A stretch of DNA of 64,000 nucleotides from Candidatus Altimarinota bacterium. Its GTDB lineage: Bacteria; Patescibacteriota; Gracilibacteria; UBA1369; LOWO2-01-FULL-3. Below, piece by piece: positions 9,377 through 17,638 of this stretch. The first letter of the stretch is position 1, and each line of letters opens with the position of its first letter. Below the pieces are notes generated by a model that was not told the DNA's origin, searched no databases, and worked only from the letters and a program-made list of their open reading frames with translations. The position numbers were made by a program, and so were the translations under genes. The stretch is taken from the NCBI GenBank assembly GCA_023231115.1, contig JALNWA010000002.1, positions 109,932 to 173,931 on the forward strand, written 5' to 3'.

Positions 9377-10318
9377 TTAAAAAGCACTCGTCACAGATCT
9401 GTCATCATGAATATTTTGAATAATCTTAGACAAAAACGGTGCAATGGAAATTATTTTCAAACCTTCGAATTTTTTATTTTCAGAAATAGGAATGGAATTT
9501 GAAACCACAACCTCCTTAAATCCGGCTTCTGCAAGCCTTTTAGCCGCAGGATCGGAAAACACGGCGTGAGTCGCGGCAAGATACATGTCTTTATTTGCGC
9601 CCATCGCTCTAAGCGCTTTCATCGCATTCACAACGCTTCCTCCGGTATCGATCATGTCATCATAAATCAAACAGGTCTTTCCTTCGACCTCTCCGACGAC
9701 ATGCATAACTTCAGATTGATTATGTTCAGGTCTGGTTTTATGAATAATCGCAAGAGTCGCGCCAATCAAATCCGCAAATTTCTTCGCGTCTTTTGCGCCG
9801 CCGGCATCAGGCGAAACGACAACAAAATCTTTGATATTTTTATCAATAAAATATTTCGCAAAAAGTTTATCAGGATTTAAATTATCCACGGGGAAATTGA
9901 AAAATCCCTGCTCCTGATCGCTATGAAGTTTCATTGTAATCAAATGATCCGCCCCTGCAGTCGAAAGCAAATCCGCGACAAGTTTCGCTGAAATCGGCTC
10001 ACGAGGAGTCGCGACACGATCTTGCCTTGCATAAGCGTAATGCGGCATCACCACATGGATTTTTCCGGCAAAAGATCTTTTAAGAGAATCCAAAATTATA
10101 AAAAGCTCCATCAAATCTTCATTCACATTATTTGAAGCGGTTTGAATCACGAAAACATCGCATCCGCGAACACTGTCTTTAGGTTTTGCATAAATTTCAT
10201 TACACGCAAAACGAGTGATAAATAATTCATCAAGCTCAACACCAAGACACTCGGCAACCTCTTGCGCAAGTGCAGGATGAGACGAACCTGAGAACAATTT
10301 TATTGGATGAGCGTTCAT
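9377..10318 (-). CDS. prs: Ribose-phosphate pyrophosphokinase
   Basis: Prs makes PRPP from ribose-5-phosphate and ATP for nucleotide synthesis or salvage. The 313-residue product shows the N-terminal KLFSGSSHPALAQEVAECLG, the ATP-contact region FVIQTAS, MPHYAYARQDR, the VVSPDAGGAKDA segment and the PRPP-binding loop LIYDDMIDTGGSV. Length is normal. It is the upstream member of the rpiB-rpe cluster; 65 bases separate it from the anchored protein upstream. Confidence 0.97.
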   Translation of the reverse strand: MNAHPIKLFSGSSHPALAQEVAECLGVELDELFITRFACNEIYAKPKDSVRGCDVFVIQTASNNVNEDLMELFIILDSLKRSFAGKIHVVMPHYAYARQDRVATPREPISAKLVADLLSTAGADHLITMKLHSDQEQGFFNFPVDNLNPDKLFAKYFIDKNIKDFVVVSPDAGGAKDAKKFADLIGATLAIIHKTRPEHNQSEVMHVVGEVEGKTCLIYDDMIDTGGSVVNAMKALRAMGANKDMYLAATHAVFSDPAAKRLAEAGFKEVVVSNSIPISENKKFEGLKIISIAPFLSKIIQNIHDDRSVTSAF

Positions 10319-10383
10319 ATTTATATTTATTCTGCTCTAATTATAGCACATTTTCAGCTTCAACTAAAGTCTTTGTTCCAATT

Positions 10384-11100
10384 TTACTTTGCCGTGGAAG
10401 AAAATTTTATTGTCGAAATAATTTGTTTTGCCACAGCTAAAACATCAAAATTTTGCGTATCATTACCGGGTCGCTCCTGAACAAGAAGAACAGACTTATC
10501 GAAGAAAATCTGTAAAATTTTTCCTGCACTATCCCCCTCATATCTGCCATAATCATCACCCTCAATTTGCAAAAATTTACTACCATCAATAGTAACAGTA
10601 GATTCAACTTTATTTTTCAAAAGCTTGCGAGCATATGAAATAGAATCATTGCGAGTTAGATATTGATCAAATCTTTGTAGAGAGAAAAAAGCATTGTCAC
10701 TGCCAATATCAGATCTTTCATATTTTCCTTTTGAAACTGCAATATAATTTTGCCCGTCATTTACTTCAAAATCTGCAGGAATTTGAAATGATAAATTAAA
10801 ATATTTTGAATTGAATGTTGTAAAATCATTCACGGAAGTTTGTGAAACACGAGGCACCGTTGTCGGAGTAACCGCCGTAGTCTTTTCTGGATTGGTAGTT
10901 AAAGTTGTGTCCTCATCAACAGCCGGCTTTGTTAGAATTGTGCCATCAGCAGTAATTTCTTCCTCAATCCACGCATTTTCTACTGTCACCTCAGAAGAAA
11001 ATGGCCAAAGCATCTTATATTTTGCAAAACCAAAATAGCCGCCTGCCAATATCAATAATACTAAAATAAAAACCCAAACTTTACTAAATTTATTTTCCAT
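10384..11100 (-). CDS. Membrane-anchored protein with a PsbP-like extracellular domain (tentative)
   Basis: The 238-residue product has one N-terminal membrane helix (about residues 9-27), a threonine-rich linker (about 60-90) and a C-terminal domain with the pattern FNSKYFNLSFQIPADFEV...YISTIKFSS type beta-strands. That layout is common in small anchored proteins of Gram-positive and CPR bacteria with a PsbP-like fold; the fold assignment is inference from the spacing of aromatic strands and not a clear motif. It lies between prs and the transketolase genes but is unlikely to share their function. Confidence 0.7.
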   Translation of the reverse strand: MENKFSKVWVFILVLLILAGGYFGFAKYKMLWPFSSEVTVENAWIEEEITADGTILTKPAVDEDTTLTTNPEKTTAVTPTTVPRVSQTSVNDFTTFNSKYFNLSFQIPADFEVNDGQNYIAVSKGKYERSDIGSDNAFFSLQRFDQYLTRNDSISYARKLLKNKVESTVTIDGSKFLQIEGDDYGRYEGDSAGKILQIFFDKSVLLVQERPGNDTQNFDVLAVAKQIISTIKFSSTAK

Positions 11101-11124
11101 AATTTATTTTGTTAATTTACGGAA

Positions 11125-12078
11125 CTATATCTCATTATTGAGATTTTTCAAAATTCCCTCGCTGTCCAAACCGTATTTTTTGTAAAGTTCTTCTTCTCTA
11201 GCAGATTCAACAAATTTCTCATCAATTCCGATTTTTTTCACAATAACGTGAGGCATTCCGATAGCTTCATTTCCGCTTTCCGCCAAAACTTCGCAAACCG
11301 CAGAATAAAGCCCTCCAATGCCATGATCCTCAACGACAAAAACTTTTTTATATTTTCTCAAAATTTCCAAAACAGTTTTTTTATCCAATGGATTTATCAT
11401 CGGAAAATTATAAAGTCCGCAAGATTTTCCGTCTTTTTCAAATTCTTTTACGACAGACAAACACTGAGAAAAAAGCCTTCCGTGAGACAACACAGCAACG
11501 TCCGCACGATTCGAAACATCTCCATATTCTCTAATTCTATCCACCATCTTCAATTCATATTTTTCATCAAAAATATTTTCAAATTCCCCGTCAAAAAGTC
11601 GAACATAACAAGGTCCAAAATCCTCAGCAATAAAATCAAAAACCTTCACTGCCTGATAAAAATCCGCAGGACAAAAAACCTTCATATTCGGAATACTTCT
11701 CATCAAAGAAATATCTGAAGTGCTGTGCATTCCAACGCCTCCTTGACCAGCTGAAAGTCCGCTTCCAAAGCCGATAATCTTAACATTCAAATTTGGATAA
11801 CAAATCATGTCTTTTATTTGCCCCCACGCTTTTCCAGTCAAAAAAGACGCCCCGCCCAAAACAAAGGGCAATTTTCCACGCACCGTACTGCCCGCCGCCG
11901 CAGTCACAAGATTGGCTTCTGCAAGCCCAAAATTGAAAACCCTATCATGAAAAAATCTTGCAAAATTTGCAGGCTCAAAAACTTTTGGGAAAGCACCCAT
12001 AAAAATCATAGAATTTCCGTGTTTTTTCAAAATTCTTATAATCGCATCATCAAACGCTTTGTAGAGATTATTTTTCAT
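11125..12078 (-). CDS. Transketolase, C-terminal subunit
   Basis: This 317-residue protein equals the pyrimidine-binding plus C-terminal domains of transketolase: FNFGLAEANLVTAAAGS holds the catalytic glutamate that activates thiamine diphosphate, followed by GGVGMHSTSD and a C-terminal ligand-binding domain with DVAVLSHGR and VFVVEDHGIGGLYSAV. The start overlaps the stop of the N-terminal subunit gene by four bases (ATGA), so the two are translationally coupled and form one heteromeric enzyme. Split transketolases are usual in archaea and many CPR bacteria. It exchanges two-carbon units between sugar phosphates, linking with Rpe and RpiB. Confidence 0.94.
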   Translation of the reverse strand: MKNNLYKAFDDAIIRILKKHGNSMIFMGAFPKVFEPANFARFFHDRVFNFGLAEANLVTAAAGSTVRGKLPFVLGGASFLTGKAWGQIKDMICYPNLNVKIIGFGSGLSAGQGGVGMHSTSDISLMRSIPNMKVFCPADFYQAVKVFDFIAEDFGPCYVRLFDGEFENIFDEKYELKMVDRIREYGDVSNRADVAVLSHGRLFSQCLSVVKEFEKDGKSCGLYNFPMINPLDKKTVLEILRKYKKVFVVEDHGIGGLYSAVCEVLAESGNEAIGMPHVIVKKIGIDEKFVESAREEELYKKYGLDSEGILKNLNNEI

Positions 12079-12911
12079 AAATTTTCTTTTAACTTTTTCG
12101 TCACATCATTCATTTCATTTTCACTTAAAGAAACTCCCTGATATGAAACTTTTCCTTCCGCAAATTCAATTCCCTTCCCGCAAATTGTATGACACCAAAT
12201 CACGCTAGGCCTTCTGTTAGACGTAAAAGCCCTCTCAACAGCGTCAAGAATTTGTTCAAAATTATGTCCGTCAGTCACTTGAATCACATTCCATCCAAAT
12301 GCCTCAAATTTATCTTGAAGTGGATATACATCCATTGCCGCAGACACAAGCCCATCCGACTGAACTTTATTATTATCAACAAACGCAATCAGATTGTTCA
12401 ATTTGAAATTTCCGGCCGCCATAGCGGCTTCCCACACTTGTCCTTCCTGCAATTCTCCGTCTCCAAGAACCGCAAAAACTTTGTTATTTTTTCTGTCAGC
12501 CTTCAGAGCAAGCGCAATCCCAATCGCAAAAGAAAGTCCGTTTCCTTGTGAAACTCCGGAAGAAAAAACACCAGGAATTTTTGGATTTGGACGGGTAGTC
12601 AAAATTCCGCCCAATTGTCCGAAAAAATCAAGCTCATGTCTGTCAAAAAATCCCAAATCCGCCAAAATTGCATAAAGCGCTCCAGCCGCATGCCCCTTTG
12701 ATAAAATCAAATAATCCTGTCCGTCCCATTGAGGTTTTTTTGGATCATAATTCATCACTTTTTGTCTGCCCAAATCGCCATAATAAAGCGCAACCAAAAT
12801 ATCCGCCACGGACATCATGCTCCCAGTGTAGCCATATCCCGCTTTCGATGTCATCTCAAGACAATCCAAACGGATCTTCGCCGCTTTCTTTTTGAGTTCT
12901 TCAATCGCCAT
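12075..12911 (-). CDS. Transketolase, N-terminal (TPP-binding) subunit
   Basis: The 278-residue protein equals the thiamine-diphosphate-binding domain. Visible are LSKGHAAGALYA, GVSQGNGLSFAIGIALA and the Mg/TPP motif VLGDGELQEGQVWEAAMAA...NNLIAFVDNN (GDG followed after about 27 residues by NN). It pairs with the C-terminal subunit encoded immediately downstream with a four-base overlap. It is preceded by ndk with an 11-base gap, so all three may be co-transcribed. Confidence 0.95.
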   Translation of the reverse strand: MAIEELKKKAAKIRLDCLEMTSKAGYGYTGSMMSVADILVALYYGDLGRQKVMNYDPKKPQWDGQDYLILSKGHAAGALYAILADLGFFDRHELDFFGQLGGILTTRPNPKIPGVFSSGVSQGNGLSFAIGIALALKADRKNNKVFAVLGDGELQEGQVWEAAMAAGNFKLNNLIAFVDNNKVQSDGLVSAAMDVYPLQDKFEAFGWNVIQVTDGHNFEQILDAVERAFTSNRRPSVIWCHTICGKGIEFAEGKVSYQGVSLSENEMNDVTKKLKENL

Positions 12912-12922
12912 AAAAAAACCGA

Positions 12923-13402
12923 TTATGCAGTTCTCTCGTCATCCGCATACACATGCAAATATTCAGACTTATCGTAGCTATAAATTTCGTCAGTTTTGAA
13001 AAATCTTTTTACTTCTTTTTCTGCATTTTCAACAGTGTCAGATGCGTGAATAACATTACAAGAAACGCTCATCGCGTAATCTCCGCGGATAGATCCGCCT
13101 TCAGCCTCACGAGCTTTTGTAATTCCAGTAATTTTTCTAACAGCGTCCACAACTCCAAGTCCTTCCCAGCACATAGCCACAACAGGAGTCGATTGCATAA
13201 ATTTAGCAACTCCTGGGAAAAATGGTTTTTCTGCAATATGCGCATAATGCTCACGCAAAATCGCCTCATCAAGAGTCATCATTTTAAGTCCGACAAGTTT
13301 AAGTCCCTTGCGTTCAAATCTCTCAGTGATAAGCCCTATAAGACTTCTCTGAATCGCATCAGGCTTAATCAAAACTAAAGTTTTTTCAGTAACATGTGAC
13401 AT
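12923..13402 (-). CDS. ndk: Nucleoside diphosphate kinase
   Basis: Ndk transfers the gamma phosphate of ATP to other nucleoside diphosphates through a phosphohistidine. The protein has KTLVLIKPDAIQRSLIG at the start, CWEGLGVVDAVRKITG, the RGDYAM segment and the catalytic histidine in CNVIHASDTVENAEKE. I start at 13402 (MSHVTEKTLVLIKP), giving 159 residues; an 18-codon upstream extension is open but not family-like. No Shine-Dalgarno is present. It fits with the Prs-RpiB nucleotide-supply block. Confidence 0.97.
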   Translation of the reverse strand: MSHVTEKTLVLIKPDAIQRSLIGLITERFERKGLKLVGLKMMTLDEAILREHYAHIAEKPFFPGVAKFMQSTPVVAMCWEGLGVVDAVRKITGITKAREAEGGSIRGDYAMSVSCNVIHASDTVENAEKEVKRFFKTDEIYSYDKSEYLHVYADDERTA

Positions 13403-13480
13403 ATTTTTTTGGTTAAAAAGCATTCGCATTCTACTAGCTAAAAAGCCTCGAAACAAGGCTAATTCGCCAAAATTTCAGCT

Positions 13481-14101
13481 TTATTCCCTTTCCTCAACAA
13501 CATCGGCAAAATCAAATCTTGTCTTTTTCGGTTGCTCCATATTTCTATATCCAAGTGGAATAATCAAAGTCGCAGTAAGCTCTTTAGAAAGCCCCAAAAT
13601 TTCAGACACTTTAGACGCTTCAAACCCTTCCATCGGACAAGAATCAATTCCTTTTTCTGCAGAAACAGTCATAAGATTCATTCCCGCAAGATAAACTTGT
13701 TTTTGCGCCCAAGTTTTAATTTCATCATCAGATTTACTCAAAATCACAGAATTAACCATTTTCTTAAAACCTTCACTTTGCTCATCTGTATAACCCATAT
13801 CAGCTTTCGACTTAGCAGAAAATTCCTCCAAAACTTTACTCACATCGGTCCTCGCGCACATCACAACAACACAACTCGCCTCAACAATTTGCGGTTGATT
13901 ATAACAAGCCGGAGCAAGCGCTTTTTTCAATTCGTCATTTTTAATAACAATAAATTTCCAAGGCTGAAGTCCATAAGAACTTGGACTAAGCCTCGTAAGA
14001 TCCATTAATTCATGCAAAACACCGTCATCAATTTTCTTCGAAACATCAAAATGCTTGCACGCAAATCTAAACTCAACAACTTCTCTCATTGATTTATTCA
14101 T
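13481..14101 (-). CDS. Nitroreductase family flavoprotein
   Basis: FMN-dependent NAD(P)H oxidoreductases of this family reduce nitro compounds, quinones or other acceptors. The 206-residue product has the family features: early basic FRFACKHFD, LMDLTRLSPSSYGLQPWKFIVI contacting FMN, a helical middle, the GIDSCPMEGF segment and C-terminal LIIPLGYRN. It is monocistronic, with its own strong promoter at 14128-14155. The substrate cannot be inferred. Confidence 0.92.
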   Translation of the reverse strand: MNKSMREVVEFRFACKHFDVSKKIDDGVLHELMDLTRLSPSSYGLQPWKFIVIKNDELKKALAPACYNQPQIVEASCVVVMCARTDVSKVLEEFSAKSKADMGYTDEQSEGFKKMVNSVILSKSDDEIKTWAQKQVYLAGMNLMTVSAEKGIDSCPMEGFEASKVSEILGLSKELTATLIIPLGYRNMEQPKKTRFDFADVVEERE

Positions 14102-14127
14102 AGGAAAAAGATTAAAATTGGAACCCG

Positions 14128-14155
14128 ATTATATCATCCATCGACATTCTGTCAA
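14128..14155 (-). promoter_or_regulatory. Promoter of the nitroreductase gene
   Basis: On the minus strand TTGACA (14150-14155) and a perfect TATAAT (14128-14133) are 16 bases apart, 27 bases before the nitroreductase ATG. This is the best consensus match in the region. Confidence 0.75.
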
Positions 14156-14163
14156 AATTCACA

Positions 14164-14191
14164 TAGACTTTTTACGAGAAAATGATATCAT
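14164..14191 (+). promoter_or_regulatory. Promoter of the 371-residue anchored protein gene
   Basis: TAGACT at 14164-14169 and an extended -10 TGATATCAT ending at 14191 are spaced by 16 bases and point away from the nitroreductase promoter. The ATG follows at 14223. Confidence 0.5.
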
Positions 14192-14222
14192 CCACAACCG
14201 CAATAAATTAACAATATAAAAA

Positions 14223-15338
14223 ATGACTAAAGAAACACCAGGACAAACAAACACAGAGCAAACACCAAAACCATGGTCAAGACGTGACTTAATAATGATG
14301 CTGTCAGGCGCAGTGATAGGCGCAACGGTAGGCACACTTTCCACATTGGCAGGCGTAAAACAAGAGATAAAAGAACACATAAACGCTCAATTACCACCAC
14401 AAACCACACCACCTACACCAAAAGCAACACCGGACACAGTTCAAGACCCTATAGATGTAACGCCAACAGCGCCAGACGCAGAAGAAACAGAAGAAACTAC
14501 GAAAGGACTAAAAGAAGAAATAAATCCCGATGAAGTGCAATATATTGAATCATGTGTAGAACCCCATTTTAAGCCAATGTTGGAAAATTTAGTTCTTACT
14601 CCGGAAGGGAAATTGACAGCAGAATCAGAAAAAAAATTACGAGAAAATTTAGCAAAAAAACTAAGTTATGCACAAATGACAGGACGCGACCTAGGTCAAC
14701 CCATGCCGGAATCAATAGATTTTGAAGCAAATGATTTAGTTTGGAAAGATGTAACTTTTAACGGAAGGGAATCATTGAGTGGAGGAATAACAATAATAGT
14801 TCCTGAAGACAAAAAAGCGGTCGGACTTTTCTTTGGAGACATTCAATTATTCCAATTAAACACTCTTCACATACAAGGAAATACACCGGATGGGAATTTT
14901 GATCACTATAATTTTCAAGCACAAATTTTCGGAGCAGAGGAAAATCCGGAAACAATAGAAAGTGTATCATCAGTTCAAATCACACCAAATCCACTTAAGA
15001 CAAATAATCCTGTTGGACTTATCCAAGAAACACACCAAATAGGAAACTGGTCGCAACAAAGATGGAGTGGAGAACCGCAAGATCCAAAATTCAAAATGTT
15101 ACGTGACTATATTATAGAATGTAAAGATGTGTCCGAGTACCAAGGCCCTGAAAAAGGAATAATAATCATGAAAACACGAAAAAGAAACGACACAGAATTT
15201 CCGGTAAAAAATCCTAAAGGAGCATTTACTTCTCAAAGACCTGAAAACTTCTCAATCTCGGCACGACGCGGAAATAACATATTCTACGTAGATAAAGAAG
15301 CACAAGACACAGTCAATCAATACGCAAAATTGCAGTAA
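14223..15338 (+). CDS. Unknown membrane-anchored protein with twin-arginine-like N-terminus
   Basis: The 371-residue product begins with a polar region, then WSRRDLIMM followed by one hydrophobic helix (about residues 24-46), a proline/threonine-rich linker with many acidic residues (about 58-100) and a soluble C-terminal region. The SRRDLI sequence just before the hydrophobic run resembles a Tat signal, but without tatA/tatC in view it may simply be an anchor with a positive-inside flank. I recognise no domain in the C-terminal part. The next gene starts 24 bases downstream. Confidence 0.75.
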   Translation: MTKETPGQTNTEQTPKPWSRRDLIMMLSGAVIGATVGTLSTLAGVKQEIKEHINAQLPPQTTPPTPKATPDTVQDPIDVTPTAPDAEETEETTKGLKEEINPDEVQYIESCVEPHFKPMLENLVLTPEGKLTAESEKKLRENLAKKLSYAQMTGRDLGQPMPESIDFEANDLVWKDVTFNGRESLSGGITIIVPEDKKAVGLFFGDIQLFQLNTLHIQGNTPDGNFDHYNFQAQIFGAEENPETIESVSSVQITPNPLKTNNPVGLIQETHQIGNWSQQRWSGEPQDPKFKMLRDYIIECKDVSEYQGPEKGIIIMKTRKRNDTEFPVKNPKGAFTSQRPENFSISARRGNNIFYVDKEAQDTVNQYAKLQ

Positions 15339-15362
15339 ATTTTCTTAGTTTATCCCCACATA

Positions 15363-15932
15363 ATGCCATCAGAAAATTTATGTAACAGAGGCGTAGGAGA
15401 AGAAAATCTTGTTTTAGTACACCCGTTTTATTTTGAAACCGATACCGGTTTAAGCAGGGACACACGGACGGAAGCATTAATAAAAACTTATGCGGGAAAA
15501 ATAGAACTTCTGCTACGGGGAATAGACAGGCAAAGATTCAGAGTTGTCCTAAATGACACACAAAGCGGTTTTAGAAGAAAAACCCATCAATGGGAGGAAG
15601 AAGGCTTACTTGACGCAGTCTACCTCGATCCAAATGGACTTCGTGCCGGCAATAATGTCGGATACGAACAGTTTAAACATTCAAGACGAAACCTTGTCGC
15701 AGGCGCATACGGAGGAAGGTGCGTAAACGATGTAATGGACGGAATAAGAATTATGGGGAAAGCTCCACTGTTTTCATTGACCTTGGTCAGAGATGCCGTA
15801 ATTTACCGTGATTTGATTGAACGTTATTTGGACTTTAGTCATATCTCTCGAACTTTTGGTAAAACAACAAAAGTATCGGATATACTGGAGTCAAATTTTG
15901 GAGGCGCCACCCAGATTCGAACTGGGGAATAA
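15363..15932 (+). CDS. Unknown 189-residue protein running into an antisense tRNA gene
   Basis: The product is soluble, has no membrane helix and shows no motif I recognise; LVLVHPFYFETDTG near the start and a C-terminal DAVIYRDLIERYLDF are typical folded-protein sequence. Its last 11 codons (ending GGATQIRTGE) are the reverse complement of the tRNA-Cys gene, so the reading frame borrows its stop from inside that tRNA. The real protein may end there, or the gene may have lost its own stop codon. Confidence 0.6.
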   Translation: MPSENLCNRGVGEENLVLVHPFYFETDTGLSRDTRTEALIKTYAGKIELLLRGIDRQRFRVVLNDTQSGFRRKTHQWEEEGLLDAVYLDPNGLRAGNNVGYEQFKHSRRNLVAGAYGGRCVNDVMDGIRIMGKAPLFSLTLVRDAVIYRDLIERYLDFSHISRTFGKTTKVSDILESNFGGATQIRTGE

Positions 15933-15974
15933 CGGTTTTGCAAACCGCTGCCTTAACCACTTGGCCATGGCGCC
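15899..15974 (-). tRNA. tRNA-Cys (anticodon GCA)
   Basis: On the minus strand: acceptor GGCGCCA pairs with TGGCGCC, the discriminator is U as expected for tRNA-Cys, and CCA is encoded. The anticodon loop is TTGCAAA and the T-loop TTCGAAT. It overlaps the 3' end of the unknown gene on the other strand by 34 bases. Confidence 0.95.
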
Positions 15975-16017
15975 ATTAAAGATTTTTCGCTGATTTTCAA
16001 TAACAGAACACGTACTT

Positions 16018-16092
16018 TGGCAGGCCCAGAAGGATTCGAACCCTCACTAACGGTTTTGGAGACCGGTGTGCTACCATTGACACTATGAGCCT
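16018..16092 (-). tRNA. tRNA-Trp (anticodon CCA)
   Basis: On the minus strand: acceptor AGGCTCA/TGGGCCT, discriminator G, encoded CCA, anticodon loop CTCCAAA, T-loop TTCGAAT. The CCA anticodon reads UGG only, which agrees with UGA being a stop in this genome. It lies 43 bases upstream of tRNA-Cys on the same strand and is probably co-transcribed. Confidence 0.94.
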
Positions 16093-16157
16093 ATAAAGCA
16101 AACGAAACTATACCAAAACAAGGCTATTTAGCCAAACGATTTTCTGTTTTATGAAAA

Positions 16158-17591
16158 TTATGCCACAGCTTGAGCTTCCTCCTGCTCCGAAAATTTACAC
16201 TTATTATTAAATACAACTCCGGCCGGAATAGTTCCGGTCAAAATCGCAATTCCATTTTTGCTCTTTATATCGGCATCCACAGTCTCTTTCCCAAGACGCA
16301 CAACTTTATCTTTTTCAGCAACCACCTCTTTTCCATTAACAATTAATTTCGCGCCGGCCGTCCCTCCATCCAAAACAATCTCTCCACCATCATTCAAATT
16401 AGTCACAACTTTTGCAGGATGCGCACCTGAAAGCACAAATTCTTTATCAATTTTAATTCCGGCCTTAGACTGATCCAAAGCTTTCTTTTCTTTTACAATT
16501 TTAGTGAAAGAATCTTCATTAAATTGCTCATATTCAGGCGCTTTTGCAGATGTTGCCTCGGTCGTTGCCTCAGGCACTTTCGCCGCCTCAGCCTTATGTT
16601 TTTCATAACCATATTCAGAGGCCGCAAATTGAGTTACAACCTTCCTGGCAGGCTCAGGAAGATCATTCAAAAAAGAAGAATCAATTCCCAATTTTGGTCC
16701 AAAACCAAGAGCAACAAAAATTGCCGCCACAATAGGACTTGTTTTATTCAAAACCTTTGCAAAATCAACACCGATAAATGCCAACAATTTTCCAACTTTG
16801 GTATTTGCCATATATTCAATTTTTTCTGCATCAGTCGTTAAAGGCGGATCCACCTCCACAGGTTTTTGTCCTTCCACAGGCGCAGTCGCACCCGCAGGAA
16901 CAGCGTCTTTCGGCTGTGTTTTTACAAATTCCGCATAAGCTTTGTCATATGCCTCGCCTCCGGTTACTTTTGTTGAAGCTGTATTATTAGCATAGGAAAA
17001 CGTCGCCTCAATTCTCCCCGCCGCAAATTGCTTTCCATTTTCATTTTGCAAAAAGGCATCAATATATTTTGTATCTTCTTTCGCTTTATTTATAAAACTA
17101 TTCGCAAGTGCTGAAGAAACAATAGCAAGAAGATCAGTATTAAAATCACCCTCTTTTTCCTCTTTAATTCCAAAAACAGTTTTTAACCCTGAAAAATCCG
17201 CATTAACCTTTTTGTAAGCGGCATAAATTTCCTTATTAATTCGCTCTTTTTCGCCATCAAAATTTGCAGACGAAATCGGACCAGCGGCTTTAAAAACTTC
17301 ATCTTTAATTTTATTCGCCTCCTCAAAATATTTTTTTAAAACAACCACTTCACTTGGTTCTGTCAATTTTTCCGTAAGTTCAGCCTGTAATTTAGGCAAA
17401 TCCTGATCGCGTTTAGGAACAACTTCAGCAGCCACGGGAGCATCGCTAGGTTTAGCGGGAGCAGCCGCAGGAGCAGCCGCTGGCGCTCCACTCGGAGAAC
17501 CAACATCATTCAAAAACCTATGCTCCTTAACACTAAATTTTTCAATCAATCTAAATCTGTGCATATTTTTGTTTTTATTTTTATCAAACAA
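16158..17591 (-). CDS. Unknown alanine/proline-linker protein
   Basis: The product (477 residues from the first ATG, or from an internal Met at residue 10, MHRFRLIEKF) has an Ala-Pro-rich low-complexity linker at about residues 31-58, a long helical charged middle and a C-terminal part with short beta-like repeats (EIVLDGGTAGAKLIVNGKEV). No signal peptide is clear. A similar anatomy occurs in CPR proteins of unknown role that often carry peptidoglycan-related domains, but I see no catalytic motif here. Confidence 0.72.
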   Translation of the reverse strand: MFDKNKNKNMHRFRLIEKFSVKEHRFLNDVGSPSGAPAAAPAAAPAKPSDAPVAAEVVPKRDQDLPKLQAELTEKLTEPSEVVVLKKYFEEANKIKDEVFKAAGPISSANFDGEKERINKEIYAAYKKVNADFSGLKTVFGIKEEKEGDFNTDLLAIVSSALANSFINKAKEDTKYIDAFLQNENGKQFAAGRIEATFSYANNTASTKVTGGEAYDKAYAEFVKTQPKDAVPAGATAPVEGQKPVEVDPPLTTDAEKIEYMANTKVGKLLAFIGVDFAKVLNKTSPIVAAIFVALGFGPKLGIDSSFLNDLPEPARKVVTQFAASEYGYEKHKAEAAKVPEATTEATSAKAPEYEQFNEDSFTKIVKEKKALDQSKAGIKIDKEFVLSGAHPAKVVTNLNDGGEIVLDGGTAGAKLIVNGKEVVAEKDKVVRLGKETVDADIKSKNGIAILTGTIPAGVVFNNKCKFSEQEEAQAVA

Positions 17592-17638
17592 TTATACCAC
17601 AAAACCTTATGGAATAAAAGAGGGACAAGGAGGTTTTT

